Of a stretch of 64,000 nucleotides of DNA, positions 1 to 10,359 are shown one piece after another. The stretch comes from Aurelia coerulea (lineage: Eukaryota; Cnidaria; Scyphozoa; Semaeostomeae; Ulmaridae). Every line of letters begins with the position of its first letter. Position 1 is the stretch's first letter. Below the pieces are notes generated by a model. It worked only from the letters and a program-made list of their open reading frames with translations, ran no database searches and was not told the origin of the DNA. The position numbers and the translations under genes are program-made. The DNA lies in NCBI GenBank assembly GCA_039566865.1, contig CM076962.1:8302743-8366742 (forward strand), given 5' to 3'.

Positions 1-501
1 TTGAAGTCACCTGTTATGATTATACAGTACGGCATGAGTTCAAAATTTTCCATAAAAATATCAAATTCATCTGATGTTTGGCTTGGACTTCTGGAAGTGT
101 CGCCAAGTCAGGTCTTTTCTTAGCAGGGAAGGTTTCCTTCATATAGAGCCCCACACCCCTGCGTTTGGTGTTGGATGGATGGTTGCTCTTAAGAAAAGTG
201 TAACCAGGAAGAACTAATTTAGTCTCATCAACAGAACTGTCAAGGTGAGTCTCAACTATACCAAGTAGGTCGTAGTTATACACAGAGTTGTAGGCCTCAA
301 TCAATGGGATTCTAACGAAGTCATGTGCACAAATGCTGTTCAAATTCCAAGAGCAAAAGCTGAATATAGAAGTGTTAGGCCCCGGGTTAGGCTCTATATC
401 ACCACTCAATAAAATGGAGCTGAACGTAATCCATTGCAAATATATCAAGTCGCATGTTTGACACACTACATACGCATACCCGTAACCATGGGTGAGTTCT
501 A
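1..501 (-). pseudogene. LINE fragment: 2A-like motif plus start of APE endonuclease
   Basis: The reading frame at 20-562 (-) carries the motif GDIEPNPGP, then an apurinic-endonuclease-like start: WNLNS, then DLLGIVETHLD with the ET(H) metal-binding region, then LPGY. This order is that of the N-terminus of the polyprotein of some APE-type non-LTR retrotransposons. The endonuclease is cut short: after about residue 155 the frame leaves the family pattern, so the catalytic core and all of the reverse transcriptase are absent or lie before position 1. The first residues of the listed frame (502-562) belong to a different element inserted at the TA at 500-501. LINE sequence probably resumes at 1469. 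It is certainly not a functional copy. Confidence 0.75.
377..403 (-). other. 2A-like ribosome-skipping motif in a LINE
   Basis: The encoded residues are GDIEPNPGP, matching the consensus D-x-E-x-N-P-G-P. In other systems this motif makes the ribosome skip the final Gly-Pro bond, so two proteins come from one frame. It sits directly before the endonuclease domain, the usual place in LINEs that have it. Activity is not shown by sequence alone; Pro at the residue before Asn is tolerated in some natural versions. Confidence 0.8.
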
Positions 502-1466
502 CCGGGTGTCCCAAAAAAAGGGAACATATTCGATGGGGACTAGCGATGAGAGTATAAATCAAATCGATCCCAAATAAGTTTTGAAGTACTCTTCGTTAGT
601 TAACTTGAAGATTAATACCTCGTTGGTTGATATTTGCGCATCGAGAGTTGAAATATTAATCTCGAAAGCCAAAATTTGCGTCCCTCTACAAACCAGAGCT
701 TTTGGGTTTTGGCCTAAACTGCTAACGCGCTGGTTAGGAGAATCTCCTCAGTCAAAGACATTTTTGGACAAGGATCGGTCCTTTGGGTACTCGTTTGAAA
801 AGAACGTAAAAAGCTGAAAACTAACAAACAAATTAATGAATATAGCCACCAAGGAAAATTTTTCTCTAGTGAAAATGCATTTACAAAAGTAAACCAAGCC
901 AAGCACAAAAGAGCATTTTTTGATGTTCCCTTCGGCATATACGATTGCTTGTTTCGCAATAATTTCGTGAGAGATGATGCAAAAACATTTCCTTCAAGCA
1001 ATGAAGTTGGTAAGATAGTCTATGTGTTAAAGCCTACGGGACTTATTTCGCTGATGAATAACTTTTCTCAGGCAAGTATAATTTAAACTTTTTGTAGAAT
1101 AAAGAAAGGGGTCTTTTCGGGGCTAAATTCTTCAAATCTGATTGTAAAGTTCACTGTCAGATTTCCATTGAAATGTGTTCCTAAGCACGAGGTTTCTTGT
1201 TTGTACTTGGCTATGATCGTGGAGATTCAACAGCACAGCGAGTTAACAGCTTAGGCCAAACCCCAAAAGCTCTGGTTTGGAGTAGGAGGCAAATTTGGAC
1301 TTTCAAGCTTGATATTCCAACTCTTGGTGCAACAATATCAACAAATAAGGTATCAATCTTCAAGTTAACTATCTAAGAGTACTTCAGAACTTATCAGGGG
1401 TCGAATCAACTTAAATTCTTATCGCTAGCCCCAGTCAAATCTGTTACCTTTTTTTGGGACACCCGG
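502..1466. mobile_element. TA-flanked element with about 250-bp inverted repeats
   Basis: Both ends begin CCGGGTGTCCCAAAAAAAGG when read inward. The inward 250 bases of each side match with scattered substitutions (for example both hold AGTACTCTT, GTTAACTTGAAGAT and ACCAGAGCTTTTGGG). TA lies at 500-501 and 1467-1468, the duplication expected of the Tc1/mariner superfamily. No transposase frame is visible in the centre, so this is a non-autonomous element. It split the LINE next to it. Relatives with similar ends are at 28131, 44917 and 52891. Confidence 0.85.
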
Positions 1467-1468
1467 TA

Positions 1469-1875
1469 TTAAGATGCGACTATTTTGTGACAGAGTAGAA
1501 ATAGCTATTCCTGGAAGTCGTGTAATTGTTTCTGAAACGAAATGGATAAAAACCCGAGCATGAAAGTAAATGTGAGCGAAGAGATGCAAGAAACAAAGCT
1601 CCTCCTGGTGGAAAAATTGAGCCGCAAGAAAATGGAAAGTAGCCGCAAGATGGAGTATTGGAAAATTGAGCCGCAAGAAAATGGAAAGTAGCCGCAAGAT
1701 GGAGTATTGGAACTGAGATGGAGACAAACATACAGCAAGAGAGGCATAATTTCAATAGTGAAAAAATGAGGGGAACAAATCCTATATGATGGAAGACTTT
1801 TTTGCCCGTTTTATTTGGAAGAGAAAGACTGAAAACTCCAATTGCTGCCCGCCATTGATTCAAATCAACCAGCAT
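1469..1875 (-). other. Probable 5' part of the split LINE
   Basis: This stretch would join the LINE fragment at 1-501 once the TA-flanked element is taken out. It has open frames on the minus strand but none I recognise. It contains a two-copy 49-bp direct repeat. It may be 5' untranslated sequence of the LINE; this is inference from position only. Confidence 0.35.
1613..1710. repeat. Two copies of a 49-bp direct repeat
   Basis: The units 1613-1661 and 1662-1710 are essentially identical. Each contains GAGCCGCAAGAAAATGG followed by GTAGCCGCAAGATGGAG, so a shorter 22-bp repeat (AGCCGCAAGA) is nested inside each unit. Confidence 0.9.
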
Positions 1876-2226
1876 CGAAAGGGAAGGATTTCCCTGGCGC
1901 GCTAACGTGCATGCATTTCATGGAACAACTTTTTCCGAATGATACAAGTCTACTTCTCGTTACCCTCTCTATGGACGAAAAACAACAGATTCTGATAAAA
2001 AATAAATGCAGAATTATAATAAAGATTAAAGAGAACATTCTCACGTCTTTACAGCGAGACAAAAGCGCATACAATGAGGCTATTAAACAAATTTAATGAG
2101 AAACTTTTGGCAAGATCACGAAGGTAGATCATTGTTTAAAGTGGTGTGGCAAAAGTTTGCAAGATTTTAATGGACACGTCCTCCTCGCTCCAACGGCCTT
2201 GAAAGTTTGCAAGATTTTAATCGCAG
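1876..2226. other. Spacer without a recognised feature
   Basis: An 84-codon frame (1842-2096, +) is open but has no motif I recognise, and its base composition is ordinary. GAAAGTTTGCAAGATTTTAAT is nearly repeated around 2150-2170 and 2200-2221, just before a short tandem array. Confidence 0.4.
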
Positions 2227-2390
2227 ATCTAAAACTGTGATTGCAAATCTAAAACTGTGATCGCTAATTCTAAGACCATGATTGCTAAATCTAAAACTGT
2301 GATCGCTAAAGCTAAAGTAGTGAATATTGTTCTATAATAGCGAATGCCATTTCTAAAACAGTGATTACTGATTCTAAAACCATAGATGCA
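2227..2390. repeat. Degenerate tandem array, unit about 21 bp
   Basis: The core CTAAAACTGTGATNGC recurs at least seven times with drift (CTAAGACCATGATTGC, CTAAAGTAGTGAAT). The unit length near 21 keeps a reading frame, so the minus strand reads as repeats of AITVLDL; this is a by-product, not evidence of a protein. Confidence 0.8.
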
Positions 2391-2739
2391 TTCTATAAAC
2401 ACCCTTTTGTCCACTACGGCGCGTCATAGGTTTCTTGAAAAAAAATGCTTGAATTTCAGGGCTTCAAGTAAATCTCGAACAGTGCGCTTCATGAATCCTC
2501 CCTAAAAACTTTGTTGTCCTGGCAAATTGAAGATGAAGGAAATTTGTATACCGCTGACCAAAGCGCTCCGCAGCGAAAATATAATGATAGGCTTTTAATG
2601 TTCGAAGCTAGTTCAGTCAACCAAATTATGTCATGTACAATTTTTGTCTATCGCCTAATTCACATTTAAGAAACAAACAAAGATGAAAAGCAGAAGTCAG
2701 TTTCAACGAAAAAGTTCAATTTTATGATATTTCCTTCAA

Positions 2740-4060
2740 TATTTCCCAGTTTATCTATCCCTTCATATGCATTCCGCTGAAGGAACACCAAACGACGAAC
2801 AACTCCCGACCAAAAAACACCTTGATTAAAAATAATTCTACAAGGATAAATACACCATGTAACAGTAAGAAATTTTCAGAATGATTCAAGAAATTATCAT
2901 GCTGTCTCCTGGTATATTTCATTAGTTCTGGAAAATATTTTTAAGAGTAGAAAATTAATCTGTTCTGTTCTGCATTCTGCAAGGGAAACATCCAGCAACA
3001 AGCCTGCTATTCCTACCAAAAACACCTTGATTGAAATAATTCTACATAAAAATCTACACCATATAACAGTACGATTTTTTCAGAATGATTCAAGGAACGA
3101 TTTTGCTATCTTCTGGTATATTTCATTAGTTCTGGAATATTTTTAAGAGTAGAAAAGTAATCTGTTCTGTTCTGCATTCAGCAAGGGAAACACCCAGCAA
3201 CAAGGCCGCGATTCTTTCCAAAAACACCTTGATTGAAATAATTCTACATAAAAATCTACACCATGTAACTGTACGATTTTTCAGAATGATTCAAGGAACG
3301 ATTTTATTATCTTCTGGTATATTTCATTAGTTCCGGAAAATATTTTTAAGAGTAGAAAATTAATCTGTTCTGTTCTGCATTCTGCAAGGGAAACACCCAG
3401 CAACTAGGCCGCGATTCCTACCAAAAACACCTTGATTAAGAATAATTCTACAAAAAAAACTGCACCATGTAACGGTACAAAATTTTCAGAATGATTCAAG
3501 AAATGATCATGCTATCTCCTGGTATATTTAATTAGTTCTGGAATATTTTTAAGATTAGAAAATTAATCTGCTCTGTTCTGCATTCTGCAAGGGAAACACC
3601 CAGCAACTAGGCCGCGATTCCTACCAAAAACACCTTGATTAAGAATAATTCTACAAAAAAAACTGCACCATGTAACGGTACAAAATTTTCAGAATGATTC
3701 AAGAAATGATCATGCTATCTCCTGGTATATTTAATTAGTTCTGGAATATTTTTAAGATTAGAAAATTAATCTGCTCTGTTCTGCATTCTGCAAGGGAAAC
3801 ACCCAGCAACAAGGCCGCGATTCTTTCCAAAACCACCTTGATTGAAATAATTCTACATAAAAATCTACACCATGTAACAGTACGATTTTTTCAGAATGAT
3901 TCAAGGAACGATTTTATTATCTTCTGGTATATTTCATTAGTTCCGGAAAATATTTTTAAAGGATGAAAAGTTATCTGTTATCACTCTACAATCTGCATTC
4001 CGTAGGGGAAACACCCAACAACGAACAACTCCCGACCAAAAAACACCTTGATTAAAAATA
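2740..4060. repeat. Satellite array, unit about 203 bp, six full copies
   Basis: The landmark CCAAAAACACCTTGATT recurs near 2810, 3017, 3219, 3421, 3624, 3828 and 4036. The spacing is 202 to 208 bp. Each unit also holds CAGAATGATTCAAG, GGTATATTTNATTAGTTC and CTGTTCTGCATTCTGCAAGG. Two sequence types alternate. Type A has GATCATGCTATCTCC-like text (copies 1, 4, 5) and type B has ACGATTTTATTATCTTC-like text (copies 2, 3, 6). Copies 4 and 5 are nearly identical. The outermost units share a different start (AACGACGAACAACTCCCGACC-like), so the edges look like the ancestral flank. Confidence 0.9.
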
Positions 4061-4420
4061 ATAACAGAAAATGTATCAGTAATCGGTGAATGCAATCTGC
4101 CCTCTGCAGGAGAGTTCCCTGTCATAATAATTCCTGAAGTCCCCGTAGACACTGCACTGTTTTTGTGTTCTCTCTTATGTTTGAGTTGTGTTTTTGATCA
4201 CAAAAGAACATTGTTTATCACAAAACTTTCCTAATGATTTCTTTTATCTACGTTTGAATAGAAATAACATAAAGCAGCACTTCTGGTTGCGCCAATTGTC
4301 TCTCCATGAACTGATAATTTTAGAAGAAAAATAGAAGATGGCGCATAGTTCTTACATTTTTGACTCCCTGTGCTGATTTGCGCATGACAAATACAAAATT
4401 CCCTCATCTTGGCAAATTCA
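4061..4420. other. Spacer after the satellite
   Basis: Low-complexity AT-rich sequence with no frame, repeat or RNA that I can support. Confidence 0.4.
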
Positions 4421-5760
4421 AGCAGATTTTGGATAAGTTGTAGAGAAAGAAACTCTGCACGGATCGATGTAAATTGCACCTTTGTATAATTTCGTTCCGG
4501 GATGATTCACTCGTTGATGAGACTACTATTGTTTAGAAAGATTTTCGTTGATTTTTTTGTGACGTCACATAGCAATGATGCAGAATTTCAAAAAATAGCA
4601 TCAACATTCAGAGTCTCCCGAAAAAATGGTTCTAGAAAATAACAAAAAAGGCAACGCAGTTGCACGTGACATTGTCATGCCAAAACCGCTACCATACTAC
4701 CAGTGTTTCAATGAATGGGAACATGGTCGATGCATTAAAGGGGATCTGTTACAGAGGGAAGAAATGGCTCAGTCGTGTACACTTTTCCAATTGCTTTATC
4801 GTTTATCCTTAATTTAGATCATGGTCTCTCGAGCATAGGGCTCAAATCTTTAAAATGTTTGAAAATGTGGGTATAAAATTCTATTCCATTTTTCTTTGAA
4901 TTGAACGACTTGAAAGGAACTTATATTACTTTGCTGTAAATCTGCCGTGGAAATTTTGTTGATACCTTGATTTGTTTTCAAAATGACGGCAATTTAATGA
5001 TTTTGAAAAATTGTTGGAAAATTTTGAAAACATTTAAATCATCGTAAATCCTAAACCAAAGGAGGAAAAATAATATAACTTCCAAGAAAACCATAGTTTA
5101 TGAAGGCCTACAATATGGTGAAAAGCAGAAATCAGTATCTTTTCTGGTTTAGGATTTAGAAATTTGATGACGTCATAGCCTCAAATTTGATAAATGCCGC
5201 CATTTTGAAACTAATCAAGATATCAACAAATTGCCACGGCAGATTTACAGTAAAAATACGCTACGTTCCTTCCAAGCCATTTAATTCGAGGGAAACCGTA
5301 ATAGAATTTTACACCGACCTTTTTAAAGATTTGAGCCCTATGCTGGTCTCTCGCCCTTTTCCAGATTGAGGGAACGCTCACATGGGTGTTTTCAGCTCTA
5401 CCTGAAAATCCAGCACGTTTAGCCAAAAGTGAAATTCAATCCCTCCTCTATGGTAAATGCTGGTAAATATTAACTTGCCATGGCATCGAAGAGTTTCATC
5501 CCGGGCTGAAACTGCAGAACTCAATGTCTGACAGCATTAAAGCAGCTTCAATCAGAGTTTTGATATGTTGTAGAGAAATATTCTGCATCAATTGATGACA
5601 GACGAGACTACTATTGTTTCAAAGGATTTTCATGATTTAATCGTGACGTCACAACCCCATGACGCAAAATGTCGAAGGATAACATCTAAGAGCAACTGCA
5701 AATGGAAAATAGACAGATCAGTTGCACGCAGTATTGCCATGCCAAAAATGCTACCCGGAT
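4420..5760. repeat. Diverged direct repeats around a hairpin element
   Basis: About 200 bp near 4430-4700 and near 5560-5755 match in the same direction. Shared blocks include GAGACTACTATTGTTT, GTGACGTCACA and GCCATGCCAAAA-like text. The hairpin element lies between them, so either one older unit was duplicated or both are ends of a larger degenerate repeat. Confidence 0.6.
4820..5355. mobile_element. Fold-back (hairpin) element, arms about 200-240 bp
   Basis: The left arm (about 4826-5060) and the reverse complement of the right arm (about 5150-5350) share GCATAGGGCTCAAATCTTTAA, CTGTAAATCTGCCGTGG and AAATCCTAAACC. The loop is about 90 bp. No coding frame is present. It is probably a MITE, but I could not fix a target duplication, so the superfamily is open. 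Confidence 0.7.
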
Positions 5761-6879
5761 GAATACAATCAAGACTGCAAGACTTTCAGCCAAAGCTGAG
5801 CACCTCATATGCGTATTCCCTTGCTACGAGTAAAATCGGAGTTCTGAGATTCGCGGTGGCTAAGTAGCAGAAGCCACGAAATGTTACACACCACTGCCAC
5901 TGCATGACCATTGCTTACAAGGCATTCGAATAGACCTTATTCACTGCCAACCTTCAAAAAAGGACAACAGAAGACAAATATTATTTAAAAACAGTTTATC
6001 CACCTTCGTTGGACAAAATCTGTTGCTAGTCTGCTGCAAACCAATTGGGTTATTTCAAATATTAATGACTTCTCAGTATTGTGAGCAACGTTTTAGGATT
6101 TCAACTTGTGTAATTGCCAAGCCATCTTGAACTGCCAATGTTTTTGACTCATCTCAACAGGAATGACACCCCTGTAAATGAAATATATCATCAGGGTTTC
6201 CAACTCCAGTTCCGTAGGCATGATGATGTTAAGACAGGCGTAAATGGTAAGCTTTTCAATCTTAGCCCAAATATAGTACGACCTCTCAGAAACAGTTTAT
6301 TTGATGTAAAATCTATAGTTCTCTCTTATTTAAACGACGGGAAGAATGATTTATTGTGCATGCCAACACGGTTCATGAGAGGTCGTACTGTATCTGGTTG
6401 ATTTCTCGAGGATTCAAAAATCAAAACTGAGATTGAAACACTGACAATTTTGCATACTACGAGTGGTTGAAACAAAAATTCAATTTCGTGATGAACGGTG
6501 TTATATCTGGAGTAAGCATCAAAACTAAAATCTCTTACAACAGTATTGGAACCCTGCGAGAATCTACGTTCCTCTCCTCCTCCATATCAATATTATTTGC
6601 CTTGGTAAATCATTCTTTTTGTGTATCTGCATAAAATATACCTTTTCTACAACACAATTAGCATTTGGACGGGAAAAAATGGGGACAACATGCAATGTTT
6701 TTCGACAGGAGTCTAACACTTTTGTAGGAGATTGCAGGTTTCTCCCAGAAGAAGGCAATGTCTCGTATTGATTAGAGCCTACACACAAGTTCACTAATAT
6801 AGATTTTCAAGATCTATCGATCTTGTTTGGTGATTTTTCAGCAAAAAGTGTCACTGTTTAGGTCACGCCATGGTGTTAA
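5761..6879. other. Spacer with one short hairpin
   Basis: A 95-codon frame (6114-6401, +) has no recognised motif. AGTACGACCTCTCA near 6276 and its reverse complement TGAGAGGTCGTACT near 6378 form a hairpin with a loop of about 90 bases. Nothing else is supported. Confidence 0.4.
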
Positions 6880-7430
6880 AGGGTCTGTTTCACCCAGCAT
6901 GCCTTGCACGTGCCGTCTCTGGGTTGTCATTTGTTGTCGCCATTGGGGGGGGGGGGGGCTTTTTGGCCAAATTTTGGGTAGGGGTCTGCCGCGAGCATTT
7001 CCAAAAGGGTACCGTTGGGCAGACTAATATTTACGAAAATGGTCTCCTTGGGTAGACCAATTTGACCATTGTCTGAACCAATTTTTACGAAAATGGTACC
7101 CTTGGCTAGACCTATTTTGACCATTTCCTCGACCAATATTGTCAAATTTGTGCCAAATATGATATCATGACCGTTTGCTAGACCAATATTGTCAAAAATT
7201 ATACCCTTGGCTAGACCGTTGCTGGCCCAAATTGCAAAAAGTATACCCTTGGCCAGACTAGAAGTCCGAAAAAGTGTACCCTTGCTCGCGGCACATCCCC
7301 AGGTACCTTTACGATGGAAGAACCCCCCCCCCCCCGTGGTTGTCGCCATTTTCATTGCCCATGAAAATTGTGACAACAATAGCCAAGCAAATGACGGCAC
7401 ATGGAAGGTATGCTGGATGAAACAGATCCT
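6880..7430. mobile_element. TTAA-flanked MITE, 551 bp
   Basis: TTAA lies at 6876-6879 and 7431-7434. The ends read inward as AGGGTCTGTTTCACCCAGCA and AGGATCTGTTTCATCCAGCA. The inverted repeats run about 70-100 bp and reach matching G and C runs (14 G at 6945-6958, 13 C at 7323-7335). The centre is a degenerate tandem array around CCCTTGGCTAGACC and CCAATATTGTCAAA. A TTAA duplication is typical of the piggyBac superfamily; no transposase is encoded. Confidence 0.8.
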
Positions 7431-7525
7431 TTAATCCTTGAATTTTCTCATCACATAGCATTGATTCAAAAGGAATCTCTCTGTTATTTTACTAATTTTT
7501 CAGAGTTTCTACTTCGTTTAGCGAA

Positions 7526-7859
7526 ATGCCTCGTTTGAAGAATAGCAGAAGACCCGCAAAAAGGAAGAAGGCAAAAGCAAAATTGGTAGTTGCCATGGTC
7601 TCAAAGAAATCCTTGCTGAGTCAGAAGAAGAGAGAAGCTGAACAAGAACCTGAGACAGAGGCTAATATTAAAGGTGAGGCAATCAAGCTCAGACCAAAGA
7701 GAGCAAAACCAGCGAAACGATTTATTGAAGAAGAGTCCCAGAAGCATGAACCTCGGAAGAAACGAGCTGCAAAGAAGCCTGCTAGCAAAGGGAGAAAGAA
7801 AGTAACCAAGTCTCCTGCCAAAGCAAAGGCTGCAAAACGGAAAATAAAGGTCGAAGAAG
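7526..7859 (+). CDS. Exon of lysine-rich nuclear protein, likely start of a zinc-finger gene
   Basis: The exon encodes about 111 residues, very rich in Lys, Arg, Ala and Pro, with clusters such as PAKRKKAKAK and EPRKKRAAKKPASKGRKK. It looks like a nuclear-localised, DNA- or RNA-contacting disordered region, similar in composition to histone H1 tails. It lacks the globular H1 domain. A possible splice acceptor (TTTTTCAG) ends at 7503 and the frame is open from there, so the ATG at 7526 may be the start or an internal Met. The exon ends GAAGAAG at 7859 before GTTTGT, leaving phase 1. The next exon at 9314 begins AT, which completes Asp and keeps the frame. The intron is 1454 bp. Confidence 0.65.
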
Positions 7860-9313
7860 GTTTGTAGCTATATTTGTTTGTGTTTCCTTTTGTCAGTAAA
7901 ATGATCAGTGTTTGATATGGGATGTAAACATTTTAGTAAAATCAGATGTGTGAACATTATAAATGAGTGCCTATAGCACATCAAATTGTTTTATCATATC
8001 AGAAATGTTCCTAAGATCATATCAAATTTCAGTCACATGCCATGCAACCACCAAGTGCCCACCAAATGCCTTTAAGTAAATTTTCTTTTTGTGTACTTTC
8101 TGTCTCACATTAGATGTCATGTATGCTATCCAAATAAAATGAACATTATTTGGGCGATTACAGTCCCAACCTGACATCTAATGTTAGACAGGCCACAGTA
8201 AATCATCGTTTTTCTTTTTTAATTGTTTGTAGCATTATTTAAAATGGTATGTAGTTTAGCGTTTTTTAAACAATGCCATGGGGGTAGTCGTAGCCGTTTG
8301 CTTCTCATGGTATCGTCCTTGTAGTATTGTAAAGTAGTTTGTAGGTAGAGTAGTCCGTTGCAAATATTGTAAATTTTTTATGGAATAGAATAAAAGATGT
8401 TCCCTGATGCCAGTCTTTTGTGATACAAAGTGAAAGTTCACCGTTTGTTTGAAGCGGAGAGTGGGTGCAGATAAAAGTGTGGACGGATGATAGTATTTTC
8501 AATTCATCCAGAAATGGTTGCTTCTTATACGAATTTCCTGGAATGCAATTGGCACACGAAGTCAAACTGCTGCAATGTGAACCCTTCCGTTCAAGAATGT
8601 TACCCTCATTTTTTAGGGCAACGGAATCAGTTTTAAACGAGATCTGTGCTAGAGGTCATTGAAAGTTCCTTGCAACTTTGAGATTAAATAGACGGGAATG
8701 TGTTTGGGTTATTGCTCAAGCTAGCATGCGTAATTGCTTAAATCCTAATCTTTATATCTCATTTGTAGCTATTTCTAATGATATTTTAACAAAGGGCCGT
8801 ATTCTCTGACTGGAAAACGAATGCAGCTCAGGCCCCAAATAAGGCAGGTGTCTATACATGGAAACAACCCTGTATGGACACCTCTGCAACTGATCTATCA
8901 AAAGAAAAATCGTGAATAACTGCCCATTCCAATTTTCGTGAAAGTAATAGAAATTTCACCTTCAAACCACCAATTTTTTTTATCACGGGTTAAAAAGCGT
9001 TGATATCATTGGCTAATTACCTTGAAATTGAATGGTTCCGCTCGCCCTTTTTTATATTCATTCAATGTGATACAATACATGTTACATCTACATTCTACTA
9101 TCCTTTCTAATTACTTTACAAACTATACAACACTACAGGGACTGGACCACAAGGAGCGAAATACAATGACTACCCTATGGCCATTAACATAATTAACATG
9201 GCCGCTCACTCTGGCAACCAATAAAGATTTTAACCTTATCTTGTTTGATTCTCCAAACATGTTTTATAGGCTCACTCTTTAAGTCACACGGTATAACCAG
9301 TAGCTTTTTGTAG
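7860..9313 (+). other. Intron 1 of the putative zinc-finger gene
   Basis: It starts GTTTGT and ends TTTTTGTAG. A small hairpin is present: GTCTCACATTAGATGTCA near 8101 against GACATCTAATGTTAGAC near 8173. No coding exon is seen inside. Confidence 0.5.
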
Positions 9314-9656
9314 ATGAAGAAATTCATGCGACCAAACAGCCAAAGGTCCAAGATGTTGAAGAAATGGGTGCCGAATTCCACGGACTGGATGATTTTGATC
9401 ATCTAGAACCACAGGCTGATATTGAAATGCTTGTAGTCACAACTCCATCACGACAGAAGCCAAAAACTGTTCCTAAGAGTAGGCCAAAGAAAAAAAGTGC
9501 AATGAATGTAACACGTGACCAAGCAGGTCAGATAGTCATTGATAATGCGCATGGGAGTATGACGAAGCAAGATTCAGAGGATGACGATGATGATGCTCAC
9601 GATGAAGATGATGACGACATTGATGACAGTCTCTTCTTTGGTATTCCATCAGAAAG
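9314..9656 (+). CDS. Exon 2: acidic region of the putative zinc-finger gene
   Basis: The acceptor is TTTTTGTAG at 9305-9313 and the donor is AG|GTAATA at 9656/9657. The product (about 114 residues) starts with EEIHATKQPKVQDVEEMGAEFHG in frame with exon 1. It then has a basic patch (SRQKPKTVPKSRPKKKS) and ends in a run of Asp and Glu (DSEDDDDDAHDEDDDD) followed by DSLFFGIPSE. Basic then acidic stretches before C2H2 fingers are common in chromatin-associated zinc-finger proteins. The exon ends in phase 2; the next exon I can find with a matching phase and plausible content is at 60066. Confidence 0.65.
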
Positions 9657-10359
9657 GTAATATTTTATAAAACTGTAACGGATGATCCATGAAATCGTTT
9701 GGTTTTGATTTCAGTTAACGAAATCAACCAACCAGCGAGGTAGTAAACGAGACCGAAACATGACACTTGGAAAAATATTAACTGTTTTGGTCACAATTAT
9801 CTTGAACGGGAATAAACTAGAATATTTTATTATTCTAGTTACCAAGTCCTCAACTTAAATGCACATACATTGCATTTTAAAATCGTCGACGAAACACTGG
9901 AGATATGAGTTCACAAGGTCAAAATTTGGAGTGCACTTGAAACCAGCCATGATTTGATATCACAGGCATTTTGAAAAATTGTTTTAAACTTTGACCTTTA
10001 GTTTTTACTTTTGAAAAGAATTGTACGTTGAAATGCTTCAATTATTCTGGAAAAGAGTTTACTTTTGAGGAATCGGTTGTTGCATTGCATTCCATCCAAG
10101 GTGTTATGTGTTTCAAAGAGGAGAAAAAGGAGCATATGCACACTTATTTTGGAGATGTCACACGACTTTATAATTCTTATCACAATTGTTGTTATTATAA
10201 TCGTTTAATCAAGGCCATGTCCATGAGTCTTTTATTCTTTTAAAAAGTGAAAAGCTGAAAATAAAGTTAACATGCGCTTTGGAAAATTTCCATGATACAA
10301 ATCATGGCTAGGCCCTTTTTCAAAACCTATGCCACAAATAATTAAAAGATTTACCATAG
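9657..10359 (+). other. Start of the long putative intron
   Basis: AT-rich, no exon-like frame with good splice sites on either strand. Short frames (for example 10028-10243) have no recognised motif. Confidence 0.4.

Noticed and set aside
2740..4060. CRISPR-like array
   Set aside because: The units are long (about 203 bp) and similar throughout, with no short repeat and variable spacer pattern, and the DNA is eukaryotic.
6114..6401. 95-codon frame
   Set aside because: No motif, no splice or start context, and a hairpin overlaps it.
7526..7867. A complete histone H1-like protein
   Set aside because: There is no globular H1 domain, and the reading stops only inside a likely intron (GTTTGTAG). 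The exon continues at 9314.
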